This document shows positions 47,265 through 64,000 of a stretch of DNA of 64,000 nucleotides, piece after piece (within the stretch, counting starts at the first letter, position 1; each line of letters starts with the position of its first letter). Where the stretch lies: contig NZ_JALM01000009.1 of the NCBI RefSeq assembly GCF_000737195.2, positions 186,001 through 250,000 of the forward strand, given 5' to 3'. This DNA is from Sciscionella sediminilitoris. Its GTDB lineage: Bacteria; Actinomycetota; Actinomycetes; Mycobacteriales; Pseudonocardiaceae. A model generated the notes under the pieces. The model did not search any database. It was not told the origin of the DNA and saw only the letters and a program-made list of their open reading frames with translations. The position numbers were made by a program, and so were the translations under genes.

Positions 47265-50200
47265 ATGGCCGATGGCGTACTGCCGCTGACCGATGCGCAG
47301 CGCGGGGTGTGGTTCGCGAACCGGCTGGACCCGGGGAATCCCAGCTATGCCGTGGCCGAATGCGTGCGGATTCCCGGTGCGGTCGACCCGGAATGTTTCG
47401 CACGGGCACTGCGCCGGACCGTGGCGGACATCGAGGTGTTGCGCGGCTCGGTCGTCGAGGACACCGAGGGTGGCACTGTGTTGCGGGTCACCGCGGAAAT
47501 CGAGGATTTCCCTTTCGCATTCCTGGATCTGTCCGCGGAAACCGATCCGGAGCGGTCCGCGCGGGACTGGATCGCGGACCTGCTCGATGAACCGGTCGAC
47601 GTGACCAGTGCCCCGGCGTTCTCCTTCACTCTGCTGCGCCTTTCCGAGGCGGAATACCTGTGGGTGCAGCGGTATCACCACGTGCTGCTCGACGGGGTCG
47701 GTATGACCCTGGTGCAGCGCAGGGTCGCCGAGGTCTACACCGCACTGGTGCGCGGGGAAACCGTTGCGGCGGCTGAATTCCCGCCGAGTTCCGCACTCGC
47801 CGATGCCGAGCGCGCCTACCGGGAATCACCGGAGTGCGCGCGGGACAGGGAATACTGGACCGGATTGCTCGCCGATCGCCCGGAACCGGCAAGTGTCGCC
47901 GCGCAGGCCTCGGGTACTCCGGATCGCCTGCTGCGCCACACCACGCATCTGGATCGGGCCGCGCTGGAGCGGGTGCACGCGGCCGCGCGGGAGATCGGCA
48001 TCGCCTGGCCGAGCCTGCTCGTCGCCGGGTTCGGGCTCTACCTGGAGCGGGTCGGCGGCGGTCGCCCGGTCGTACTCGGCCTCCCGGTCGCCGCGCGCGG
48101 TCCCAAACTCGGCGCGGTTCCCGGCATGGCAACGAATATCGTGCCGCTGCGCCTGGAAACCGTTGCCGCGCAGGACATCGCCGGACTCGCCAAGCACACC
48201 GCCAAGCGGCTGCGCGAGGCGGTGAAACACCAGCGGTACCGCTATGAGCAACTGCGCGCCGAACTCGGCCTGCTCGCCGAGGAACAACGGCTGACCGGCC
48301 CGCAGGTGAACATCGTGCTGTTCGACTACGAGCTGGACTTCGCCGGGGTGCGGGGCCAGAGCCACAACCTGGCCGGCGGCCCGGTGGACGAACTCTCCCT
48401 GGTGCTCGACGCGCGCTGCCCGGACGGCGGGCTGGACCTGATCCTGGACGCGAACCCGGAACTGTTCACCGAGGCGGAACTGGACACGTTCGCCGAACGG
48501 CTGCGTTCGCTGTTCACCACCCTCACACGAACGCCGCCGGAAACCGCGACCGCTTCGCTTTCGGTGACCACGCCCGAGGAATCCACCCGGGTGCTCGAGG
48601 AATTCGCCTCGGAGACCCGGACGATCCCGGACAGCACGCTCTACACGGAGTTCATCGCGCAGGCCGCACGCACCCCGGAGGCGCCCGCGGTTCGGCATGC
48701 GGGGCAGTGCCTCAGTTACGGCGAACTCGCCTCGGCGGCGAACCGGCTCGCCAGGCGGCTGATCGCGCGCGGTATCGGGCCGGAGGATTTCGTCGCGGTG
48801 ACCGTGCCCCGCTCGGCGCCCATGATGGTGGCGCTGCTCGGGGTGCTCGGCGCGGGCGCGGCCTATCTGCCGGTCGACCCGAACTATCCGGCCGAGCGGA
48901 TCGAATATCTGCTCGCGGACGCGGAACCGGTGCTGGCACTGAGCACCACGCGGGCCCGTTCCGTGCTGCCGGACTCGATCGAGGTGCTGCTCCTCGACGA
49001 GTCCGAGGTGCAATCCGCCGATGAGGATTTCCCAGTGAGTGCCGCGGAACGGGTGCGGCCGCTGCACCCGGAACACCCGGCGTACGCGATCTACACCTCC
49101 GGATCGACCGGGAAACCCAAGGGAGTGGTGGTCGCCAACCGCAGCGCCGTGGACCTGGCCTGCTGGGCGCGGAACACCTTCGGCGCCAAGGGACTCACCG
49201 AGGTGCTCGCCTCCACCTCGCTGAACTTCGACGTCTCGGTCTTCGAGATGTTCGGGCCGCTGACCTGTGGCGGCTGCATCGAGATCGTGCGGGATCTGCT
49301 GGAGCTCACCGAACGCGCCGAACGGTCCTGGTCGGGCAGCCTGATCAGCGCGGTTCCCTCGGCGCTCTCCGCGGTGCTCGAACACGGCGAGGTGCGGCTG
49401 CGCGCCGAACAGGTCGTGCTGGCCGGGGAAGCGCTTCCCGGTTACCTGATGCACCGGATCGAGCGGGCGATTCCCGGCGCGCGGATCGCCAATATCTACG
49501 GCCCGACCGAAGCGACCGTGTACGCCGCCGCCTGGTACGGCGCTGTGCCGGAGAGGGAGGGGCGAGCCGCGGAACCACCGATCGGCAAACCACTGCCCAA
49601 TACCGGTGCCTATATCCTCGACGCCGCGCTGCGCCCGCTGCCGGTGGGGGTGACCGGGGAGCTCTACCTCGCCGGTCCCGGACTGGCCCGCGGTTATCTG
49701 GGCAGGCGCGGGCTGAGCGCCCAGCGGTTCCTCGCCGACCCCTACGGAGACGGCACCCGGATGTACCGGACCGGGGATCTGGCGCGGTGGAACGAACACG
49801 GCGAGATCGTCTACCTCGGGCGTGCCGATGACCAGATCAAGATCCGCGGGTTCCGGGTGGAACTGGGCGAGGTGGAAAGCGCGCTCGCCGAGGCCGAGGG
49901 GGTCGCCCAGGCCGCGGTGGTTTTCCGGGACGGGCGGATCGCCGGATACGTGGTTCCCCTTGCCGGGCACGACATCGAGCCCGCCGAGCTGCGCACGAGG
50001 ATCGCGAGCCGGCTGCCCGACTACATGGTGCCCTCGGCGATCGTGGTGCTGGATGCCCTGCCGCTCAACGCGAACGGGAAACTCGACCGCAAGCGCCTTC
50101 CGGATCCGGAGTTCGGCGCCGGACAGGGCCGGGCCGCGTGCACCGAGAACGAGCGGATCGCCTGCCGGATCGCGGCCGAGGTGCTGGGCCTCGATGAGGT

Positions 50201-53200
50201 CTCCCCGGAACGGAACTTCTTCTCCCTCGGCGGGGACAGCATCATCGCGATCCAGTTCGTGAACCGCGCCCGTTCCGCGGGACTGGACCTCGGGCCCCGG
50301 CAGGTGTTCGAGCACAAGACGATCGAACGCATCGCCGAATCCGCGGGCCGCCTGGAAACCGAGGCCGCGCACGACGAATCGGCCGGACCGGTTCCGCTGA
50401 CCCCGATCATGCGGCGGCTCGCCGAACGCACCGGGCCGACGGCGGGCTACAACCAGTCGGTGCTGATCGAGGCCCCGGCCGGGATGCGCGCGGCCGAGGT
50501 CCCCGCGCTGGTGCAACGGTTGCTCGACCGGCACGACGCGTTCCGGATCCGGGTCCGCGATGGAGCGGCCGAGGTACTGGAATCCGGTGCGGTGCCCGCA
50601 CGCGTGCGGACCGCGGATTCCGCCGACGTGGCCGCGCTCGCCGAACAGGCAAGGGCCCGGCTCGATCCGGAACAGGCACGGTTGCTCGAGGTGGTGGTGC
50701 TCGAAGGGGAGCCACTGCGGCTGTTGTTCGTGGCGCACCACTACGCCGTGGACGGGGTCTCCTGGCGTGTGCTGCTTTCCGAGCTCACCGAACCGAGCCC
50801 GGTCCCGGTCGGGTTCCGGAGCTGGGCGCAGCGGCTCGCCGAACGCGAGGCCGGGGCGGAACTGCCGTACTGGCGCGCACAACTGGACGGTCCCACCGCC
50901 GCCGCACCCACCGGAGAGGGGCAGAGCAGGCACCGGTTCCGGTTCCCCGCGGAGCTGACCGCGACCCTGCTCGACCGGTTGCCCGCGCAGCTGCACGCGG
51001 GCGTGGACGAACTGCTGCTCGCCGCGCTGCACCGGGCGCTGCCCGCGATCGGTGTCGCGACCGGGGAACTGCCGCTGCTCGTGGACCTGGAACGGCACGG
51101 CAGGCAGGACGAGGATCTCGGCCGCACGGTCGGCTGGCTGACCAGCATGCACCCGGTCCGGCTCGACCCCTCCGGGGATCCGGTGGCCACGGTGCGCACG
51201 GTCAAGGAGGCGATGCGGTCCACGCCGGGCGATGGGCACGGCTATGGCCTGCTGCGCTACCGGGACGGGGAACTGGCCGAGTCCCCGCGGCCCTGGCTCG
51301 CGTTCAACTACCTCGGCAGTCTCGCCCTCACCGACCGCGGCTGGTCGCTGGTCGAGGCGGGAGTGATCCCCGGTGCGCAACCAGGGTTGACACCCGAGCA
51401 CGCGCTGGTGGTCAACGCCTTCCTGGACGGTGCACAGCTGGTCGCCGAACTGGAACTGGCCGGAGCGGAGGCGGACCGGCTCGCCGTGGCCTGGCAGGCG
51501 GAACTGGCCGCGCTCGCCGAGGCGGCCCGGCCCGGGCAGCGCACGGGAGCCCCGAGCGCCAGGACCCCGAGCGATTTCCCCTACGCCACACTGAATCAGC
51601 ACGAGGTGGATGTCCTCGAGGACACCGCGGGCGATCTGGTGGACGCGGTCCGGCCCGCCCCGCTGGCCGCCGGTCTGGTGTTCCACGCGCTCTACGAGCA
51701 GGACGCGCAAGACGTCTACACCGTGCAGGTGTGCTTCGAGCTGAGCGGGGAACTCGACGAGGACCGGCTGCGTGCCGCGGCGCAGCGGCTGCTCGACCGG
51801 CACGACGCGTTGCGTTCCGGCTTCGCCACCGAGGGGATGCGGGAACCGGTCCGGTTCATCGTCTCCGGAAGGGAACTGCCCTGGACGAGCATCGACGTGT
51901 CCACAATGGACGATGCCGCGATCGGGGAACTGCTTGCCCGGTGGCGCACCGAACGGTTCGACCTCGCCCGCCCGCCGCTGCTGCGCTTCGACCTGCTGCG
52001 GTTGGGTGCGCACCGGTACCGGCTGGTGTTCACCCATCACCACACCCTGCTCGACGGCTGGTCGCTCCCGGTGCTCGGGGCGGAACTGTTCGCCCTGTAC
52101 GGCGGCGCGGAACCGGCCGAGACCGCGGGACACGAGCCCTACGCGCGCTGGCTGGCGAACGCGGACCGCGCGGCGGCCGAACAGGCCTGGGCGGCCTATC
52201 TCGAAGGCCTGCGCGGGCCGAGCCTGCTCGCCCGCGGTGAACCGGATGCGGCGCCGGACTCGATCCGGGCGCGGCTGCCCATCGAGGAACTGCGGGAGCG
52301 CGCCCGCGCACGCGGGGTCACCCTGAACAGCCTGGTGCAGACCGCTTGGGCGCTGGTGCTCGGCACGTTCACCGCGAGCGAGGATGTGGTGTTCGGGGCG
52401 ACCGTTTCCGGGCGGCCCGCCGAACTTCCCGGCGTGGAGCGGATGGTCGGCCTGTTCATCAACACCGTCCCGGTACGCGCCCGGGTGCATCCGCGACGGA
52501 CCCTCGCCGAGACCGCGCGCCTGGTGCAGGACGAACAGACCGCGCTGCGCGAGCACCAGCACCTGGGACTGTCCGCGATCCAGCGGGCGAGCGGGCAGGA
52601 CACCCTGTTCGATTCGCTGCTCGTGTTCGAGAACTACCCGCTGGACCACGCGGAATTCACCCCGGAGGGCGCGGATATCGCGGTCACCGGGGTACACGGC
52701 AGCGATGCCACGCACTATCCGGTCACCGTGAACATCACCCCGGGGCAGCAGCTGGAGATCCGGCTCGATCACCGGGACGGCGCGGTGGACCGCCCGCTGG
52801 CCGAGGCACTGCTCGCGGCATTCACCCGGGTGCTCACCGGCGATCTCGACCTGCCCGCCGGGCGCCTGCGGCCCGCTTCCGGGCGATTGCTCGCCGGGGA
52901 ATCCCGTGAGCTTCCGCGCACCACGCTGCCCGCGCTGTTCGGGCGGCAGGTGGCCGAGACGCCCGAGGCGACGGCGGTGATCGCGGATAGCGAGCGGTAC
53001 AGCTATCGGGAATTCTCCGACCGCGTCGCCCGGCTCGCCGGGCGGATCGCCGCACGTGGGGTCGCTCGCGGGGACCGGGTCGCGGTCGCGGTGCCACGCT
53101 CGGCCGAACTGGTCGCCGCACTGTACGCGGTGCAACGGCTCGGCGCGGCCTATGTGCCCATCGATCCGGACTACCCGGCCGAGCGCATCGAGTTCATGCT

Positions 53201-55961
53201 CGAGGACTGCGCGCCCGCGCTGTTGCTGACCACCTCCGCGCTCGCCGATGAGCTGCCGGAGACCGAGCGGTTGCTCGTGGACACCGCGGAAACCGCCGAA
53301 CCGGTGGCACCGGCCCAGGTGTCCGCGCACGACACCGCCTACGTCATCTACACCTCGGGATCCACCGGTCGGCCCAAGGGAGTCGCCGTCTCGCACGCCG
53401 CGATCGTGAACCGGCTGCTGTGGATGCGCGCCGAGTACGGCATCGGCGCGGACGACGTGATCCTGCAGAAGACCCCGTCCAGCTTCGACGTCTCGGTGTG
53501 GGAGTTCTTCCTTCCGCTGCTTTCCGGGGCCGCGCTGGTGGTCGCCGAACCGGAAGCACACACCGATCCGGCCGCCCTCACCGCGCTGATCGAACGGCAC
53601 GCGGTCAGCACCGTCCACTTCGTACCCTCGATGCTGCAGGCCTTCCTGGCGCACAGCGAACCCGGCAGCTGCCCGTCGCTGCGCAGGGTGATCTGCAGCG
53701 GGGAAGCGCTGTCCCCGGCCACCAGGACCCGGTTCGGCGAAGTGCTCGGCGCGCAGCTGCACAATCTGTACGGGCCGACCGAGGCCGCGGTGGATGTGAC
53801 CGCATGGCCCTGTGAGCCGGCCGATTCGGGCCCGAGTGTGCCGATCGGGGAACCGGTGTGGAACACCCGGCTCTACGTGCTCGACTCGGCGCTGCGCCCG
53901 GTTCCCGAAGGGGTCGCCGGGGATCTCTACCTCGCGGGCCCGCAACTGGCCGATGGCTACACCGAGCGCAGGGGCCTGACCGCGACCAGGTTCCTCGCCG
54001 ACCCGTTCGGTGCCCCCGGGACGCGGATGTACCGCACCGGTGATCTGGCCAGTGTGGACGGTTCCGGGGTGCTGTGGTTTCACGGCCGCGCCGACGACCA
54101 GGTCAAGATCCGCGGATTCCGGGTGGAACTCGGCGAGATCGAGTCCGTGCTCGCCGCCGCGAACGGGGTCGCCGAATGCGCGGTGCTCGCGCGCACCGAC
54201 GCCGGCGGAACGGCGCGGCTGATCGGGTACCTCACCGGAACGGCCGAACCCGAGCAGTTGCGGGCCGGGCTCGCCGAACTGCTGCCCGCGCACATGGTGC
54301 CCGCGGCGTTCGTGGTGCTCGAGGAGTTCCCTCTCACCCCGAGCGGGAAACTCGACCGCGGCGCACTGCCGGATCCGGAGTTCACCGGCGGATCCCAGGC
54401 GGCGAACGGACCGGTCGAGGAGACCCTGTGCGCGCTGTTCGCCGAAACCCTCGGGCGCACCGAGGTCGGGGCCGGGGACGGTTTCTTCGCGCTCGGCGGG
54501 GACAGCATCCTGTCCATCAAACTCGTGGCGCGTGCCAGGGAACACGGCCTGGTGTGCACGCCCAAGGACGTGTTCAAGCACCGCACCCCGGCCGCGCTCG
54601 CCGCGGTGTGCACGGCAGCGGGGACCGAGGCGAACGCGGTGGACGGCATCGGCACGCTGCCGGTTCCCCCGATCGCGCAGGCGCTGCTGGACCGCGGTGG
54701 GCCGATCGGCGGCTACCACCAGTCCATACGGGTGCACCTGCCCGCCGAGACGAGCGAACCGGTGCTGCGCGCGGCCCTTGCGGCCCTTGTCGAACAGCAC
54801 GACGCACTGCGTGCCCGGCTGCTTCCCGAAGGCCTCCTGGAGGTACCCGAACCGTCGACTGTGGACGTGCTGCGGATCGATGCGGACCCGGAAAGCGTTG
54901 CCGCCGAACTGGATCCGGAGTCCGGGGTGATGTTCCGCGCGGTGTGGGACACCTCGTCCGGACAGCTGCTGCTGCTCGCCCATCACCTGGTGGTCGACGG
55001 GATCTCCTGGCAGATCCTGCTCGCCGATCTGCGCACCGCACACGCCGCGATCGCGGACGGAAAAACCCCGGAGCTGCCCGCGGTCCCGGTTTCCTACCGT
55101 GGCTGGGCGCGGGCGCTGGAAGACCACGCGCAGACCGTGGATCGGCGGTTCTGGCGCGAACTCGGCGCGGCACCGCGGCTCGGCGCGCGGGCACTGGACC
55201 CGGTGAGCGACACCGTGGCCACCGCGCGGCGCACCGAAGTCCGGTTGTCCGCGGCGGACACCGAACGGCTGCTCGGCACGGTGACCGAATCCTGTCACGC
55301 GCGCGCCGACGAGGTGCTGCTGGCCGCGCTCGCCGTGGCCGTTCGGTCCTGGCGCGGTCCGGAGGCGCTGCTCGCCGAGCTCGAAGGGCACGGCCGGGAT
55401 GTCCTCGGTGACCTCGACACCGGCCGCACCGTCGGCTGGTTCACCACGCTGTTCCCGGCGCGCATCGAGATCGGCGCCGCACACGGTGCCGAGGCGGTGA
55501 AGCTGGCCAAGGAACAGGTGCGGAACAGCACCGCGCGCGGCGGCGAGTACGGACTGGCCCGCTGGACCGGACAGCGCCCGGAACTCGACAACGGCGCGGA
55601 GATCGGCTTCAACTATCTGGGCAGGATGCCCGCACCCGAACCGGGCGCGTTCGCCCCGGCGGGCGAGGGCATCGGCGGCGGGGCGGACCCCGGAATGCCG
55701 CTGGCGCACCTGCTCGAGCTCACCGCGGTACACAGCGGGGACCAGCTCGTGGTCGACGTGCTCGCCGCGGGGGAACTGCTCGGCGAGACCGAACTGGAGC
55801 GGTTCGCCGATGCCCTGCGCACCGCCCTGGCCGAACTGGCCGAACACGGCGGCGAAGGTGCCGGGTTCACGCCATCGGATCTGAGCCTGCTCGAGCTCGA
55901 CCAGGACGACATCGACGAATTCGAGAACGAACTAGACGAAGAGTGGGAGTTGCTTCCGTGA
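47265..55961 (+). CDS. Nonribosomal peptide synthetase, C-A-T-E-C-A-T-E
   Basis: A 2898-residue NRPS of two epimerising modules. Module 1: condensation (HHVLLDG, H138), adenylation ([11 protein letters not shown] near 610; core FDVSVFE), carrier (LGGDS, Ser992), epimerase ([12 protein letters not shown]1158). Module 2: condensation of the type after epimerases ([10 protein letters not shown]1592; VFENYPL), adenylation ([11 protein letters not shown] near 2029; FDVSVWE), carrier (LGGDS, Ser2414), epimerase ([12 protein letters not shown]2573). Hand-read codes: A1 DVFSVAIVYK (substrate not recognised), A2 DVWHISLVDK (serine type). The C-terminus is an acidic docking helix. It starts with a condensation domain, so it expects an upstream acyl or aminoacyl donor. 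Its TGA overlaps the next mini-ORF. Confidence 0.96.
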   Translation: MADGVLPLTDAQRGVWFANRLDPGNPSYAVAECVRIPGAVDPECFARALRRTVADIEVLRGSVVEDTEGGTVLRVTAEIEDFPFAFLDLSAETDPERSARDWIADLLDEPVDVTSAPAFSFTLLRLSEAEYLWVQRYHHVLLDGVGMTLVQRRVAEVYTALVRGETVAAAEFPPSSALADAERAYRESPECARDREYWTGLLADRPEPASVAAQASGTPDRLLRHTTHLDRAALERVHAAAREIGIAWPSLLVAGFGLYLERVGGGRPVVLGLPVAARGPKLGAVPGMATNIVPLRLETVAAQDIAGLAKHTAKRLREAVKHQRYRYEQLRAELGLLAEEQRLTGPQVNIVLFDYELDFAGVRGQSHNLAGGPVDELSLVLDARCPDGGLDLILDANPELFTEAELDTFAERLRSLFTTLTRTPPETATASLSVTTPEESTRVLEEFASETRTIPDSTLYTEFIAQAARTPEAPAVRHAGQCLSYGELASAANRLARRLIARGIGPEDFVAVTVPRSAPMMVALLGVLGAGAAYLPVDPNYPAERIEYLLADAEPVLALSTTRARSVLPDSIEVLLLDESEVQSADEDFPVSAAERVRPLHPEHPAYAIYTSGSTGKPKGVVVANRSAVDLACWARNTFGAKGLTEVLASTSLNFDVSVFEMFGPLTCGGCIEIVRDLLELTERAERSWSGSLISAVPSALSAVLEHGEVRLRAEQVVLAGEALPGYLMHRIERAIPGARIANIYGPTEATVYAAAWYGAVPEREGRAAEPPIGKPLPNTGAYILDAALRPLPVGVTGELYLAGPGLARGYLGRRGLSAQRFLADPYGDGTRMYRTGDLARWNEHGEIVYLGRADDQIKIRGFRVELGEVESALAEAEGVAQAAVVFRDGRIAGYVVPLAGHDIEPAELRTRIASRLPDYMVPSAIVVLDALPLNANGKLDRKRLPDPEFGAGQGRAACTENERIACRIAAEVLGLDEVSPERNFFSLGGDSIIAIQFVNRARSAGLDLGPRQVFEHKTIERIAESAGRLETEAAHDESAGPVPLTPIMRRLAERTGPTAGYNQSVLIEAPAGMRAAEVPALVQRLLDRHDAFRIRVRDGAAEVLESGAVPARVRTADSADVAALAEQARARLDPEQARLLEVVVLEGEPLRLLFVAHHYAVDGVSWRVLLSELTEPSPVPVGFRSWAQRLAEREAGAELPYWRAQLDGPTAAAPTGEGQSRHRFRFPAELTATLLDRLPAQLHAGVDELLLAALHRALPAIGVATGELPLLVDLERHGRQDEDLGRTVGWLTSMHPVRLDPSGDPVATVRTVKEAMRSTPGDGHGYGLLRYRDGELAESPRPWLAFNYLGSLALTDRGWSLVEAGVIPGAQPGLTPEHALVVNAFLDGAQLVAELELAGAEADRLAVAWQAELAALAEAARPGQRTGAPSARTPSDFPYATLNQHEVDVLEDTAGDLVDAVRPAPLAAGLVFHALYEQDAQDVYTVQVCFELSGELDEDRLRAAAQRLLDRHDALRSGFATEGMREPVRFIVSGRELPWTSIDVSTMDDAAIGELLARWRTERFDLARPPLLRFDLLRLGAHRYRLVFTHHHTLLDGWSLPVLGAELFALYGGAEPAETAGHEPYARWLANADRAAAEQAWAAYLEGLRGPSLLARGEPDAAPDSIRARLPIEELRERARARGVTLNSLVQTAWALVLGTFTASEDVVFGATVSGRPAELPGVERMVGLFINTVPVRARVHPRRTLAETARLVQDEQTALREHQHLGLSAIQRASGQDTLFDSLLVFENYPLDHAEFTPEGADIAVTGVHGSDATHYPVTVNITPGQQLEIRLDHRDGAVDRPLAEALLAAFTRVLTGDLDLPAGRLRPASGRLLAGESRELPRTTLPALFGRQVAETPEATAVIADSERYSYREFSDRVARLAGRIAARGVARGDRVAVAVPRSAELVAALYAVQRLGAAYVPIDPDYPAERIEFMLEDCAPALLLTTSALADELPETERLLVDTAETAEPVAPAQVSAHDTAYVIYTSGSTGRPKGVAVSHAAIVNRLLWMRAEYGIGADDVILQKTPSSFDVSVWEFFLPLLSGAALVVAEPEAHTDPAALTALIERHAVSTVHFVPSMLQAFLAHSEPGSCPSLRRVICSGEALSPATRTRFGEVLGAQLHNLYGPTEAAVDVTAWPCEPADSGPSVPIGEPVWNTRLYVLDSALRPVPEGVAGDLYLAGPQLADGYTERRGLTATRFLADPFGAPGTRMYRTGDLASVDGSGVLWFHGRADDQVKIRGFRVELGEIESVLAAANGVAECAVLARTDAGGTARLIGYLTGTAEPEQLRAGLAELLPAHMVPAAFVVLEEFPLTPSGKLDRGALPDPEFTGGSQAANGPVEETLCALFAETLGRTEVGAGDGFFALGGDSILSIKLVARAREHGLVCTPKDVFKHRTPAALAAVCTAAGTEANAVDGIGTLPVPPIAQALLDRGGPIGGYHQSIRVHLPAETSEPVLRAALAALVEQHDALRARLLPEGLLEVPEPSTVDVLRIDADPESVAAELDPESGVMFRAVWDTSSGQLLLLAHHLVVDGISWQILLADLRTAHAAIADGKTPELPAVPVSYRGWARALEDHAQTVDRRFWRELGAAPRLGARALDPVSDTVATARRTEVRLSAADTERLLGTVTESCHARADEVLLAALAVAVRSWRGPEALLAELEGHGRDVLGDLDTGRTVGWFTTLFPARIEIGAAHGAEAVKLAKEQVRNSTARGGEYGLARWTGQRPELDNGAEIGFNYLGRMPAPEPGAFAPAGEGIGGGADPGMPLAHLLELTAVHSGDQLVVDVLAAGELLGETELERFADALRTALAELAEHGGEGAGFTPSDLSLLELDQDDIDEFENELDEEWELLP

Positions 55962-56034
55962 GCGAGCTTGCGAGCGAACCAGAAGATACGGCATCTCGTG
56001 CAGCGATGGTGACGAGCGTCGGCGAGGAGGCATC

Positions 56035-56038
<4 letters not shown>
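55958..56038 (+). CDS. 26-residue mini-ORF between NRPS1 and NRPS2
   Basis: GTG 55958 overlaps the NRPS1 stop (GTGA); 26 codons later the TGA overlaps the GTG of NRPS2 (GTGA). The peptide begins M-S-E-L-A-x-x-P-x-D-T-A and ends with E-E-A-S; the last codons contain GAGGAGG, the Shine-Dalgarno of NRPS2. Same length and 14 of 26 identical residues as the cassettes at 39236-39393; DNA identity is 54 of 76 without gaps. It links translation of the two giant genes. Confidence 0.5.

Positions 56039-64000
<7,962 letters not shown>

Overview
The window is about 70% G+C DNA from an actinomycete chromosome. Many starts are GTG, most operons are joined by 4-nt ATGA overlaps, and the gene families are typical of the group: a SAM-dependent methyltransferase of the Methyltransf_19 type, an MmyB-like XRE regulator, an AfsR/SARP regulator, a DUF222-HNH endonuclease gene, a Ddn-type deazaflavin reductase, a YbaB/WXG-like secretion trio and a single-chain biotin carboxylase. 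A mycolic-acid genus such as Nocardia or a member of the Pseudonocardiales would fit; the sequence alone does not decide.

Layout. Positions 1-16600 hold housekeeping and accessory genes: an MHS-type permease divergent from a Gfo/Idh/MocA oxidoreductase, a methyltransferase, an XRE regulator divergent from a tautomerase-like/YHS fusion, an AraC regulator with a secreted phospholipase C and a beta-propeller protein, an acyl-CoA-dehydrogenase-like gene, a cation/proton antiporter, a secreted metalloprotease, a two-component system, and a membrane protein coupled to a multicopper oxidase. Positions 16600-26500 hold a Ddn-type reductase, a frameshifted DUF222-HNH gene, an IS5-like remnant, a TetR-hydrolase-TetR set and the 1824-residue carboxylase. 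Positions 26700-34600 hold the SARP regulator, the type-VII-like trio, a lipoprotein sulfatase, a MarR regulator and a dienoyl-CoA-reductase-like SDR. Positions 34550-41160 hold an unusual GntR-controlled catabolic operon: polyol-type permease, TenA-like protein, BtpA/SgcQ protein, two unrecognised proteins and two PfkB kinases.

From about 42087 to the right edge lies a nonribosomal peptide cluster. A leftward operon encodes a DrrA/DrrB-type exporter, an SHMT-like protein that has lost its PLP lysine, SbnA and SbnB (L-2,3-diaminopropionate synthesis) and an MbtH-like protein. The divergent rightward operon encodes NRPS1 (C-A-T-E-C-A-T-E) and NRPS2 (C-A-T-E-C-A-T-C, cut by the window edge). 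The second module carries a serine-type specificity code, so the product should contain several D-residues, one of them probably D-Ser, and probably diaminopropionate.

Two repeat families stand out. (1) A 26-codon mini-ORF cassette occurs twice in tandem (exact 77-bp period) before one PfkB kinase gene and once between NRPS1 and NRPS2. Every copy overlaps its neighbours by GTGA, carries the Shine-Dalgarno sequence of the next gene and encodes a similar peptide. (2) A 160-190 bp MITE-like element occurs at 2715-2903, where it supplies the stop codons of two convergent genes, and inverted at 46974-47134 in the divergent NRPS promoter region. Several perfect palindromes in divergent promoters mark likely operators.
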